Source: Neoroseomonas soli (GTDB taxonomy: Bacteria > Pseudomonadota > Alphaproteobacteria > Acetobacterales > Acetobacteraceae). From it: 49,054 nucleotides of DNA. Positions 35,165-42,972 of the stretch are shown in pieces. Under the pieces are notes generated by a model. It searched no databases and had not been told where the DNA came from. It worked only from the letters and a program-made list of their open reading frames with translations. Every line of letters starts with the position of its first letter. Within the stretch, counting starts at the first letter, position 1. The stretch lies in NCBI RefSeq assembly GCF_018129065.1, contig NZ_JAAEDM010000029.1, positions 1 through 49,054 of the forward strand. The letters run 5' to 3'. A program made the position numbers and the translations under genes.

Positions 35165-35403
35165 TCGGGCTGCGGGTGGGGCGGAGGGGCTCCGCCCCTC
35201 CGGACCTCCCCGGCAATGGCCTAAGGGCCTTTGCAAACCTCGATTCCGCCCTGCGGAGATGCAAGGCACCATCTTCGCGGGCCTGCCGGGCGCAAGTGCA
35301 GGCTTCGGTGTTGTTCCCGGCAGTGACGCGCGGTGCCAAGTCAAGGTTTCCAAAGGCCCTTCGGCCTTTGGTGGGGAGGTTTGGAGGGGCAAGGCCCCTC
35401 CAA
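35165..35403. repeat. REPIN-like inverted doublet, copy C
   Basis: Left module (about 35180-35242) contains GGAGGGGC-tcc-GCCCCTCC (35183-35201) and an inner GCAATGGCC/GGCCTTTGC pair. Right module 35343-35403 is its imperfect reverse complement, with GGTTTCCAAAGGCC and a perfect 10-base stem (35381-35390 with 35394-35403). The spacer is about 100 bases. It lies between the acyl-CoA dehydrogenase gene and the hydroxyacid dehydrogenase stop. The inner sequences differ from copies A and B, while the module plan is the same. Confidence 0.78.
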
Positions 35404-35431
35404 CCCGCCAGCGGCCGCCTCGCAACGACCA

Positions 35432-36442
35432 TCAATCGCTTTCGGGCGGGATGACGTTGGTATTCAGCCCTTCGACGAGCACGTCGCGCATCGTCTCGGC
35501 GGATTTCAGGCGGATGTCGTCCCAGGCCTCGGGCGTGTGGAAGGCGATGTGCGGGCAGATGATGAGGCGGCCGTTCAGCCATTCCTCCTTGTCGCGATAG
35601 GCGCGCAGCAGGGAGGGGATGGGCTCGACCGGCGGCTCCACGGGGATGACGTCGAGGCCCGCGGCGGCGACGTGGCCCTCGCGCAGCACGCGCTCCAGCG
35701 CGTCGATGTCGAGGATCGGCCCGCGTGCCGTGTTGATGACCACGGCGTTCTGCGGCAGCAGGCGCAGCTCGCGCTCGCCGATCAGCCCGCGCGTGTTGCG
35801 CGTCAGCGGGCAATGGATGGAGAGCACGTCGGCCTGCGCCAGCATCTCGTCCATGGTGCGGCAGCGCGTGACGCCGATGGCGCGGTCCGCCCCGTTGGGC
35901 AGCGCGGGATCGTAGAACACCACGCGATAGCCGAGCGCCTTCGCCCGCAGCGCGGCCGCCGTGCCGATGCGCCCGAGGCCGAGGATGCCGAAGGTCTGCG
36001 CCTCCTGCCGACGCACCGCGGGGTGGGGCATCACGCCCCAGCGCGCCGGGTTCGGGCCGCGCTGCGTGTCGTGGTACAGCGTCAGGCCGCGCCGCAGGCC
36101 GAGCGCCATCAGCACCGCGAATTCGGCCACTTCCTGCGTGCCGTAGTCGGGCACGTTGCAGACCTTGATGCCGCGCGCGGCGGCGGCGGCGCGGTCCACG
36201 CGGTCGTAGCCAACGCCCATGCGGATGATGACCTTGAGCTTCGGGAAGCGCGCGATCTGGTCGGCGGGGACGGCCATGCGCAGTGTCATCAGGCCCTCGG
36301 CCTGCTGGCAGAGTTCGTCCGGAAGTTCGGCGAGGGAGGCCTTGCAGGCGCCCTGCAGGATACGGACCGAAGGACCCATGATCCGCTGCTCGAGCGAGGT
36401 GTCGGGATAGAGCCCCTCGGGCTCGAGCACGGTCAGCGTCAC
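35432..36442 (-). CDS. D-isomer 2-hydroxyacid dehydrogenase (CtBP-like)
   Basis: 336 residues. NAD-binding motif GILGLGRIGTAAALRA in the Rossmann domain. Catalytic residues sit in NTARGPILD (Arg), LDVIPVEPP (Glu) and CPHIAFHTPEAW (His). RMGVGYDRVDRAAAAARGI and NVPDYGTQEVAEFAV are typical of the C-terminal-binding-protein-like branch. The C-terminal EGLNTNVIPPESD closes the fold. The substrate is probably a short 2-hydroxy or 2-keto acid; this cannot be refined. No partner genes are evident. Confidence 0.92.
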   Translation of the reverse strand: MTLTVLEPEGLYPDTSLEQRIMGPSVRILQGACKASLAELPDELCQQAEGLMTLRMAVPADQIARFPKLKVIIRMGVGYDRVDRAAAAARGIKVCNVPDYGTQEVAEFAVLMALGLRRGLTLYHDTQRGPNPARWGVMPHPAVRRQEAQTFGILGLGRIGTAAALRAKALGYRVVFYDPALPNGADRAIGVTRCRTMDEMLAQADVLSIHCPLTRNTRGLIGERELRLLPQNAVVINTARGPILDIDALERVLREGHVAAAGLDVIPVEPPVEPIPSLLRAYRDKEEWLNGRLIICPHIAFHTPEAWDDIRLKSAETMRDVLVEGLNTNVIPPESD

Positions 36443-36505
36443 TTGGTTTCCCCCATCGTCCTTGGAGCGCGGAGGATGCGTGCGCCGTGCCGGGCGCGCA
36501 ACCCG

Positions 36506-37843
36506 TCAGCGCATGGCGAAGAGTTCCTGGTGGAAGCGGGAAGGCGGCAGGTCGTGGGCAGCGAAATCCTGGCGCAGCGCCTGGCCGAAGCCGCCGGGGC
36601 CGCAGAACCAGATGCTCGCTTCCCGCCAGCCGGGCACCTCGGCACGGATGCGCTCGCCGTTGAGCCGGCCGTGGCGGGCATCGTGCAGCACGTGAAGGCG
36701 GACCCCGGCGCGCGCCGCATCGGCGGTGAGTTTCGCGATGGCTTCCGCGCTGTAGTCGGCAGTGGGGTGGAAGAGGTGAATTTCCTGCCGGACGCCGGGG
36801 CGTTCCAGCGCGATCTGCTTCATCCGCGCGATGAAGGGCGTGATGCCGATGCCGGCGCCGACCCAGATCTGGCGCGGACGGTCGTCCTCGAAGGTGAAGC
36901 AGCCATAGGGACCTTCGATCTTCACCTCCTGGCTGACCCGCAGCCTGTCCCGCAGGGTGCGCGTGTGGTCGCCGAGTTCCTTGGTGATGAAGGTGACGCG
37001 CCGCTCGGCGTCGCTCCAGGCGGAGGCGATGGTGTAGGGATGCGCGCCCTCTGCGGTGTCCGAGGTGACGAAGGCGAACTGCCCGGCGCGGTGCCCCGGC
37101 CAGCCCTGCGGCACCGAAACCTCGCCTTCCAGCACCCGCAGTTCGGGATAGTAGGTGAGGGAGGCGATGCTGCCCTGCACCTGCCGGCCCGCGCCCACGC
37201 GACGCAGCAGCACGATGACGGCGGCGACCGAGCCGTAGGCCATCAGCATCGCCATCGCGATCCCCAGCGGCGTGGTCCAATAGCCGAACTGCGTGAGAAC
37301 GATCGCGTGGAAGACCAGCACGAGGAAGACGGCCGCCAGCCAGCGATGCGTCTTGTAGAAGAGGCGGTAGGGAATGCGCTGGATAAGCGCGACCGCGATC
37401 AGCAGGACCGCGGCGTAGAACGCCCATTCGCCGATGTCCTCCGCCGTGCCGCGCAGCGAGCGGAGCGCCTGCTCGATGGCGCTGTCCGGCACCGGCCGCG
37501 GGCCGCGCGCCGGCCGCGTGAGCCAGCCGTAGCCGACGGCCCATTTTGGCCCCTGCGACCACAGCCAGTGGACCACCGCGAGGACCAGCCCACCGATGCC
37601 GAGCCACTTGTGCAGCCGGTACATCTTGTCGAGGCCGCCGAGCCAGCGCTCGGGCCATCGCGGCCGCAGCGAAAGGATCATCGCCGCGCTCATGCAGGCC
37701 ATGCCGAGGATGCCGGTGATCTGCACCATGCCGTCGCGGAAGGGGAAGAAACCGACCGGGGCGAGCGCGAAAGGGTCCGCGGCGACCCATAGCATGGTGA
37801 GCACCGCCAGAAGGCCCCAGAAGCCGATCTTCACCTTCGTCAC
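36506..37843 (-). CDS. Ferric reductase/NOX-like membrane flavocytochrome
   Basis: 445 residues from GTG at 37843, which has GGAGG 5 bases upstream. About six membrane helices come first; His78 and His92 in one helix (YRLHKWLGIGG to VVHWLWS) and His166 and His179 in another (YKTHRWLA to VFHAIVL) give the bis-haem pattern of ferric reductases and NADPH oxidases. The soluble part has FAD motifs HRAGQFAFV and HPYTIAS, the NAD(P)H loop VGAGIGITPF and CGPGGFGQAL. It should move electrons from cytosolic NAD(P)H across the membrane to iron or oxygen. An FNR/CRP-like box lies 92 bases upstream of the start. Confidence 0.9.
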   Translation of the reverse strand: MTKVKIGFWGLLAVLTMLWVAADPFALAPVGFFPFRDGMVQITGILGMACMSAAMILSLRPRWPERWLGGLDKMYRLHKWLGIGGLVLAVVHWLWSQGPKWAVGYGWLTRPARGPRPVPDSAIEQALRSLRGTAEDIGEWAFYAAVLLIAVALIQRIPYRLFYKTHRWLAAVFLVLVFHAIVLTQFGYWTTPLGIAMAMLMAYGSVAAVIVLLRRVGAGRQVQGSIASLTYYPELRVLEGEVSVPQGWPGHRAGQFAFVTSDTAEGAHPYTIASAWSDAERRVTFITKELGDHTRTLRDRLRVSQEVKIEGPYGCFTFEDDRPRQIWVGAGIGITPFIARMKQIALERPGVRQEIHLFHPTADYSAEAIAKLTADAARAGVRLHVLHDARHGRLNGERIRAEVPGWREASIWFCGPGGFGQALRQDFAAHDLPPSRFHQELFAMR

Positions 37844-37934
37844 GGCGCCTCCCCAGGCACGTCGCCAGCCCGTTTCGGCGCGCGCAGGCAACCGCGGCCG
37901 CCACGAACTCATACCCTGAATTCCTGCCGCGGCA

Positions 37935-37948
37935 TTGATGTGCATCAG
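37935..37948. promoter_or_regulatory. FNR/CRP-family-type binding box
   Basis: TTGAT-gtgc-ATCAG matches the TTGAT-N4-ATCAA consensus of Fnr/FixK/Dnr-type regulators at nine of ten defined positions. It lies in the divergent space between the flavocytochrome gene (start 92 bases to the left) and the SDR/WD40-cytochrome pair (start 117 bases to the right), both redox-related. Function is inferred. Confidence 0.45.
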
Positions 37949-38064
37949 CCCATGGCGGTCCAATCCGCGCGGGAGCGTCTTCAAGGGCTTTCCCCCGCGA
38001 GTATAGTGCCCGCGCGGCGATGTTCGCCGGCGGGACACGGTGAAGCGGCGCGGAGCGGGTGGTG

Positions 38065-38814
38065 ATGACGAAGCGGAGAATTCTCGTGACCGGCGCGGCG
38101 AGCGGCATCGGCGCGGCAACCTGTCGCGCGCTGGCCGCCCCTGACGTCGCCATCGCCGTGCACACCCGCGGCAACCGTGAAGGCGCGGCACGCACGGCGG
38201 AAGCCGTGCGTGCCCGCGGAGGCACGGCCCACGAGATCTTCTGCGACCTCGCCGAGGCTGGCGCGCCGGAGCGTGCAGTGTCGGAGGCAGCGGGCCTGCT
38301 CGGCGGCCTCGATGTCGTCGTCTCCAATGCCGGCTTCGCCGACCGCACGCCGGTCGCGGCGCTGACCGACGAGGCCTTCGCACGCAGCCACGATGCCATC
38401 GCGCTTGCCTTCCTGCGCCTCGCGCGCGCGGCGGGGCCGATCCTGCGGGAAGGGACCGATCCGCGCCTCGTCGCCGTCTCCTCCTTCGTCGCGCACCTGT
38501 TCCGCAATGACGTGGCGCTCTTCCCGGCTTCTGCCGCGGCCAAGGCGGCGGTGGAGGCGCTGGTCAGGACGCTGGCGCTGGAATGGGCGCCGGCGGTGAC
38601 GGTCAATGCCGTGGTGCCGGGCTACACGCGCAAGGATCCCGGCGCGCACGCCGCGCTGACGCAGGCGCAGTGGGACGAGATCGCGGCGCGCATCCCGCTG
38701 AAGCGGCTCGGCACGCCGGACGAGGTCGCGGCGGCGATCGCCTTCCTTGCCTCTCCGGCCGCGGGGTACGTCACGGGGCAGGTCATCCACGTCAGCGGCG
38801 GAGTGGTGGTGTGA
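38065..38814 (+). CDS. SDR-family protein lacking the catalytic tyrosine
   Basis: 249 residues. The cofactor motif TGAASGIG (residues 9-16) and SNAG are intact, as is the Ser pair SS at 139-140. The Y-x-x-x-K motif is broken: the expected Tyr position, four before Lys160, is Ser156 (FPASAAAKAAVEAL). The C-terminus (GYVTGQVIHVSGG) is normal. The enzyme may be inactive as a reductase, use another residue, or act as a binding protein. GGAG at 38052-38055 favours the ATG at 38065 over GTGs at 38059 and 38062. Its stop overlaps the start of the WD40-cytochrome gene, suggesting linked function. Confidence 0.88.
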   Translation: MTKRRILVTGAASGIGAATCRALAAPDVAIAVHTRGNREGAARTAEAVRARGGTAHEIFCDLAEAGAPERAVSEAAGLLGGLDVVVSNAGFADRTPVAALTDEAFARSHDAIALAFLRLARAAGPILREGTDPRLVAVSSFVAHLFRNDVALFPASAAAKAAVEALVRTLALEWAPAVTVNAVVPGYTRKDPGAHAALTQAQWDEIAARIPLKRLGTPDEVAAAIAFLASPAAGYVTGQVIHVSGGVVV

Positions 38815-40070
38815 TCCGGTGGCTCGCCGCCCTGGTCCTTCTCGCGCTGCCTGCGGCGGCGCAGGACCGGGCCGCGGTGCACGGGGGGCCGGTGCGGGCA
38901 CTGGCGGTGCTGGCGGAAGGCGGCGCGCTGGCCTCGGCCGGCTTCGACCAGTCGGTCATCTTCTGGGACCTTGGGACCGGGCGCGCGCGGGCGGTGGTGC
39001 GTTGGCATGCGGGGGCGGTGAACGCGCTGGTCGCGCTGCCCGGTGGTGGCGTGGCCTCGGGCGGGGAGGACGGGCGCATCGCGATCTGGCCTGCCGAGCC
39101 GCGCGACGGCGCGCCGCTTCGCGTGCTGGAGGGGCATGAGGGGCCGGTCGCCTCGCTCGCCTGGCGCGACGGCGTGCTGGCCTCGGCCGCGTGGGACGGG
39201 ACGGTGCGGCTTTGGGCCGAGGGCGTGCCGACGCGCGTGCTGGAAGGGCATCGCGGCAACGTCAACGCGGTGGTGTTCCGCGACGACGGCGTGCCCGTCA
39301 GCGCCGGCTTCGACGGCACGGTGCGGGCCTGGGGCGCGGATGGCGTGTCCCAGGTGATCGCGGAATTCGCCCTGCCGCAGAACGCGCTTGCCGCGCTGCC
39401 CTCGGGCGGGGTGGCCGTGGGCGGCGTGGAGGGCGCCGTGCGGCTGATCACCGCGAACGGCGCGGTGCGGGACCTGCATGCCGGCAGCCGGCCGGTGGTC
39501 GCGCTGGCGGTGAACGGTCCGGGGACCTTGCTCGCGGCGGCGACGCTCGGCGGCAGCGTGGCGGTGATCGGCCTGCCGGAGGGGCGGCTGCTGCATACGC
39601 TGGACGGGCCGGGCACGCCGGTCTGGTCGGCGGTCTTCGCGCCGGACGGGCGGACGCTGTGGACCGGCGGGGCGGACCGGCGCGTGCGGCGCTGGGACGC
39701 GGCGGCGGGCCGGGCGATCGGCCCTGTGGAGGCGGAGCGGGAAGCCCCGCCGCGCGCCGGCCTCGATGCGCACGGCGCGCGCGTCTTCCGCGCCTGCTCG
39801 GCCTGCCATGCCCTGACGGCCGAGGCCGGCAACATGGCCGGCCCGCATCTGCATGGCCTGTTCGGCCGGCGGATGGGCAGCGTGGCCGGCTACGCCTATT
39901 CCGGGCGCCTGGCGCGCGGCGACATCGTCTGGACACCGGAGACGGTCGCGGACCTTTTCACGCGTGGCCCGGACGTGGTGACGCCGGGGACCAGGATGCC
40001 GGTGCAGCGCGTGGAGAATCCCGAGGACCTGGCGGCGCTACTGCGCTTCCTCGAGCAGGCGACGCGATAG
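38811..40070 (+). CDS. Exported WD40-repeat/cytochrome c fusion protein
   Basis: 419 residues starting with GTG that overlaps the SDR stop by 4 bases. A signal peptide (WLAALVLLALPAAAQ) leads to about 300 residues of WD40 repeats (SAGFDQSVIFWDLGTG, SGGEDGRIAIWPAE, SAAWDGTVRLWAEG, TGGADRRVRRWDAA), enough for six or seven blades. The last 100 residues are a class I cytochrome c with the haem site CSACH (329-333), AGPHLHGLFGRRMG, and Met396 in PGTRMPVQ as likely sixth ligand. A periplasmic electron carrier fused to a scaffold propeller is implied; the partner is unknown. Confidence 0.9.
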   Translation: MIRWLAALVLLALPAAAQDRAAVHGGPVRALAVLAEGGALASAGFDQSVIFWDLGTGRARAVVRWHAGAVNALVALPGGGVASGGEDGRIAIWPAEPRDGAPLRVLEGHEGPVASLAWRDGVLASAAWDGTVRLWAEGVPTRVLEGHRGNVNAVVFRDDGVPVSAGFDGTVRAWGADGVSQVIAEFALPQNALAALPSGGVAVGGVEGAVRLITANGAVRDLHAGSRPVVALAVNGPGTLLAAATLGGSVAVIGLPEGRLLHTLDGPGTPVWSAVFAPDGRTLWTGGADRRVRRWDAAAGRAIGPVEAEREAPPRAGLDAHGARVFRACSACHALTAEAGNMAGPHLHGLFGRRMGSVAGYAYSGRLARGDIVWTPETVADLFTRGPDVVTPGTRMPVQRVENPEDLAALLRFLEQATR

Positions 40071-40175
40071 CATCCTGCCCGCGACTCTCGCGCCGGGCCG
40101 GCGGGCGACTGAAGGTAAGGGCCGCGACCCGGGAACGAAGTCCGTGGGCGGTCGCGATCGGGACGCGGGGCACGC

Positions 40176-40595
40176 TCAGCGAGACGAACTGCCGGACAGC
40201 CTTCCCTTGTCGTCATAGGAGCGGACGGTGCCGCCGCTGCGCTCGCTGCTGCCGGTGATCCGGCCCTCGGCGTCGTAGCGCCGCGTCACCGTGCCGGTCT
40301 GGTCGCTGCGGCCGGTCAGCCGGCCCTGGGCGTCGTAGTGCTGCGTCGTGCCGGCGAGGCCGCGCTCGCTGCTGCCGGTGATGCGGCCCTGGGCGTCATA
40401 GTGCCGCATCATGTTGCCGCTGCGCTCGCTGTAGCCGCTGATGCGCCCCTGCGCGTCGTAGCGCGTGACGCGGTCGCCGTTGCGCTCCGTATGGCCCATG
40501 TAGCGGCCCTGCGCGTCGTACTGGTTCTGGCGCTGCGCCGCGGCGGGCATGGCGAGCAGCAGGATCGGGAGCAGGAGAAGGGCATGGCGGCGCAT
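40176..40595 (-). CDS. Secreted YD-type tandem-repeat protein
   Basis: 139 residues: a signal peptide ending near PAAAQ, then six near-identical units of 20 residues (one of 21) with consensus YDAQGR-hxG-xSERxG-xxx-R (residues about 25-139). The unit resembles the YD repeat of Rhs proteins, which builds beta strands, but the protein has no Rhs core, toxin or membrane anchor. At DNA level it is a 60-base tandem repeat over about 40180-40525, so copy number may vary. Function unknown; a short periplasmic or surface beta-solenoid is possible. Confidence 0.8.
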   Translation of the reverse strand: MRRHALLLLPILLLAMPAAAQRQNQYDAQGRYMGHTERNGDRVTRYDAQGRISGYSERSGNMMRHYDAQGRITGSSERGLAGTTQHYDAQGRLTGRSDQTGTVTRRYDAEGRITGSSERSGGTVRSYDDKGRLSGSSSR

Positions 40596-40643
40596 GGCGG
40601 CGGTCCCTCGTGGACATGCTCATTTTCGCATGGCGGGCGCCCC

Positions 40644-41285
40644 TCAGGGAAGCAGGCGGAACAGCGTCACCTCGCGCAGCGTGCGGTCCTCGAGTTCCAG
40701 TGTCGTCGGCACGGCATGGCGGGCGAGGGGCTCCAAGCCCTGCCGCGGCAGGTAGGCGCGGCCGGGATCGGCGAGCAGCACCTCCGCCCCCGTCGCGGCG
40801 AGGCCGCGCAGCCAGGGCAGGATATGGGCCGTCATCGGCGCCTCGTAGCAGACATCCCCGGCGAGGATCACGTCCCACCGGCAGGGGGTGCCGACGATGT
40901 CGCCCTCGGGGGTTTCCACATGCACGCCGTTCAGCGCCGCGTTCAGCCGTACCGAGGCGAGGGCGAGGGGGTCGATCTCGGCGGCTTCCACCACCGCCGC
41001 GCCGGCCATGGCGGCGGCGACGGCGGCGATGCCGCAGCCCGCGGCGAAATCCAGCACCCGCTTGCCGGCGACGCGTGCCGGATCGTCCAGCAGCAGCCGC
41101 GCGGTGGCCTGGCCGCCGGGCCAGGCGAAGGCCCAGAAGGGCGGCTCGATGTTGTGTTCCTTCAGCCAGGTCTCGGTCGCCTGCCAGATCGGCGTGATCT
41201 CGCTGGCCAGGTGCAGGGCGATCTCCGGCACCAGAGCCGCGCGCGTGACCGTGGTGTGGGCGGTGACGAACTCCTCCGGCGTCAC
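40644..41285 (-). CDS. Class I methyltransferase, prokaryotic METTL20-like (EtfB lysine methyltransferase family)
   Basis: 213 residues from a GTG overlapping the ubiA stop by 4 bases. The N-terminus FVTAHTTVTRAALVPEIALH and PPFWAFAWPGGQATARLLLD match the METTL20/MTF16 family. The SAM site is VLDFAAGCGIAAVAAAMAGA followed by AAEIDPLAL, and the post-II motif is GDVCYE, fitting the D-x-x-Y of lysine methyltransferases. Bacterial METTL20 modifies the beta subunit of electron-transfer flavoprotein. Such proteins are often mislabelled as ribosomal L11 methyltransferases. Family placement is from motifs only. Confidence 0.82.
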   Translation of the reverse strand: MTPEEFVTAHTTVTRAALVPEIALHLASEITPIWQATETWLKEHNIEPPFWAFAWPGGQATARLLLDDPARVAGKRVLDFAAGCGIAAVAAAMAGAAVVEAAEIDPLALASVRLNAALNGVHVETPEGDIVGTPCRWDVILAGDVCYEAPMTAHILPWLRGLAATGAEVLLADPGRAYLPRQGLEPLARHAVPTTLELEDRTLREVTLFRLLP

Positions 41286-42181
41286 AGGCGGCCGACCAGG
41301 AAGGCGAGGGCGATGGCGAGGCCGACCTCCCGGTTCGCCTTGAACAGCCGCAGGCAGAGCGCGGGGTCGCGGATGTCCAGCATCGCGATCTGGCGGATCA
41401 GCAGCGCGGCGGGCAGCGCCAGCGCCGGCAGGAACCAGGCCGACAGTCCGGCGAGCCAGCCGGAGAGCGCCAGCAGCGAGACCGTCGCGGCGTAGCAGGC
41501 CGCCAGGAAGGGCCGCGTCCGCTCCCCGAAGTGCAGCGCGGTGGAGCGGATGCCGACCAGCGCGTCGTCTTCGCGGTCCTGGTGCGCGTAGATCGTGTCG
41601 TAGCCGAGGATCCAGAAGAAGCCCGCCGCCCAGAGGGCGATCGCCGCCACATCCAGTCCGCCCGTCACCGCCGCGTAACCCATCGGCGCAGCCCAGGAGA
41701 AGACCAGCCCGAGCATCGCCTGCGGGAAGTCCGTCACGCGCTTGGCGAGCGGATAGAGCGCGATGGGCACCAGCGACAGCACGCCGAGGATGATCGCCGC
41801 CCGGTTCAACTGGAGCAGGATCAGGAAGGAGACCAGCAGCACGCCGAGCAGGAAGGCCAGCGCCTGCTTCGGCCGCACCGCGCCCGAGGCGAGCGGCCGC
41901 CCCGCCGTGCGTTCCACCTTCCGGTCGAGGTCGCGGTCCCACAGGTCGTTCACCACGCAGCCCGCGCCGCGCATCAGCACTGCGCCGAGGCCGAACAGGA
42001 AGGTCAGCCACAGCCCGGTTCCCCAGGAAGGCGCGACCATGGCGAAGGCCCAAAGCCCCGGCAGGAACAGCAGCCAGGACCCGATCGGGCGGTCGAGGCG
42101 CATCAACAGCGCATAGGGGCGCCAGGATTCTGGCAGGCGCGCGACCCAGCCGCCGGCGCGGATGTCTGTGTATCCACTCAC
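41282..42181 (-). CDS. ubiA: 4-hydroxybenzoate polyprenyltransferase
   Basis: 299 residues, multi-helix membrane enzyme attaching the polyprenyl tail to 4-hydroxybenzoate in ubiquinone synthesis. Both Asp-rich prenyl-diphosphate/Mg motifs are present: VVNDLWDRDLDRKVERT and GYDTIYAHQDREDD. MRLDRPIGSWLLFLPG is the family N-terminal signature. It starts with GTG at 42181 and is divergent from rsmE with only 29 bases between, so their promoters must overlap the coding regions or each other. Confidence 0.96.
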   Translation of the reverse strand: MSGYTDIRAGGWVARLPESWRPYALLMRLDRPIGSWLLFLPGLWAFAMVAPSWGTGLWLTFLFGLGAVLMRGAGCVVNDLWDRDLDRKVERTAGRPLASGAVRPKQALAFLLGVLLVSFLILLQLNRAAIILGVLSLVPIALYPLAKRVTDFPQAMLGLVFSWAAPMGYAAVTGGLDVAAIALWAAGFFWILGYDTIYAHQDREDDALVGIRSTALHFGERTRPFLAACYAATVSLLALSGWLAGLSAWFLPALALPAALLIRQIAMLDIRDPALCLRLFKANREVGLAIALAFLVGRL

Positions 42182-42210
42182 GGGCCGTATAAGGGGTAGG
42201 GAGCCCCAGC

Positions 42211-42936
42211 ATGTCCACCCCGCGACTCTTCCTCGACGAATTCCTGGCCGAAGGCGCCGAGATCCCCGGCACGCCCGCCCAGGCCCACCACCTTGGCACC
42301 GTGCTGCGGCGCGCGGCGGGGGATGCCGTGGCCGTGTTCAACCCGCGGGACGGGGAATTCGCCGCGCAGATCGTCGCCTTGCGCAAGGATCGTTGCGTCT
42401 TCGCACTCGGCGCGCGGCTGCGAGCGCCGAGGGACGAGCCGGACCTGCGCCTGATGGTCGCCGCGTTGAAGCGGGATGCGCTCGACTGGGTGGTCGAGAA
42501 AGCGACGGAACTGGGCGCCGGCGTGATCCAGCCCGTCTTCACCCGGCGGACGGTGGTGGACCGGGTGAACGGGGAGCGCCTGGCCGCCATCGCCCGTGGC
42601 GCGGCCGAACAATGCGAGCGGCTCTCGGTGCCGGAGATCCGCCCGGCCCTGCCGCTCCATGCCGCGCTGGACGCCTGGGACGGCGCCCCCCTGCTGGTCG
42701 CGGCCGAGCGCCGGGGCGCCATGCCCGTTGGCCGCGCCGCCGCGGGGCTGAGCCTGCCCTGCGGTTGGCTGGTCGGCCCCGAGGGCGGGTTTGACGGGGC
42801 TGAGCTTGACGACGCGACCCGGCGTCCCTTTGTTACCGCGGTCGCCCTCGGCCCCCGCATCCTGCGGGCGGAGACGGCGGCGGTTGCGGGCCTTGCGGTG
42901 CTCCAGGCGCTGGCGGGGGACTGGACCGCGAATTGA
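42211..42936 (+). CDS. rsmE: 16S rRNA (uracil1498-N3)-methyltransferase
   Basis: 241 residues. SPOUT-class enzyme modifying U1498 of 16S rRNA. A PUA-like N-terminus (PRLFLDEFL, HHLGTVLRRAAGD) precedes the knotted domain with KRDALDWVVEKATELG, AAEQCERLSVPEI, the SAM loop LVGPEGGFDGAE and ALGPRILRAETA. rsmE next to ubiA and a glutamate-cysteine ligase gene is a frequent alphaproteobacterial arrangement. Confidence 0.96.
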   Translation: MSTPRLFLDEFLAEGAEIPGTPAQAHHLGTVLRRAAGDAVAVFNPRDGEFAAQIVALRKDRCVFALGARLRAPRDEPDLRLMVAALKRDALDWVVEKATELGAGVIQPVFTRRTVVDRVNGERLAAIARGAAEQCERLSVPEIRPALPLHAALDAWDGAPLLVAAERRGAMPVGRAAAGLSLPCGWLVGPEGGFDGAELDDATRRPFVTAVALGPRILRAETAAVAGLAVLQALAGDWTAN

Positions 42937-42972
42937 ACGTGCCGCGTCCTGCGGCGCCATCGGAAGGGCTGC

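Noticed and set aside
35148-38606. 1152-codon open frame on the minus strand
   Set aside because: It covers two real genes in other phases and an intergenic repeat; its translation is Arg/Ala/Pro-rich and matches no family.
40179-40526. 60-base periodic DNA that could be taken for a CRISPR array
   Set aside because: The period is uninterrupted, there are no unique spacers, and the repeat is in frame inside a secreted protein gene.
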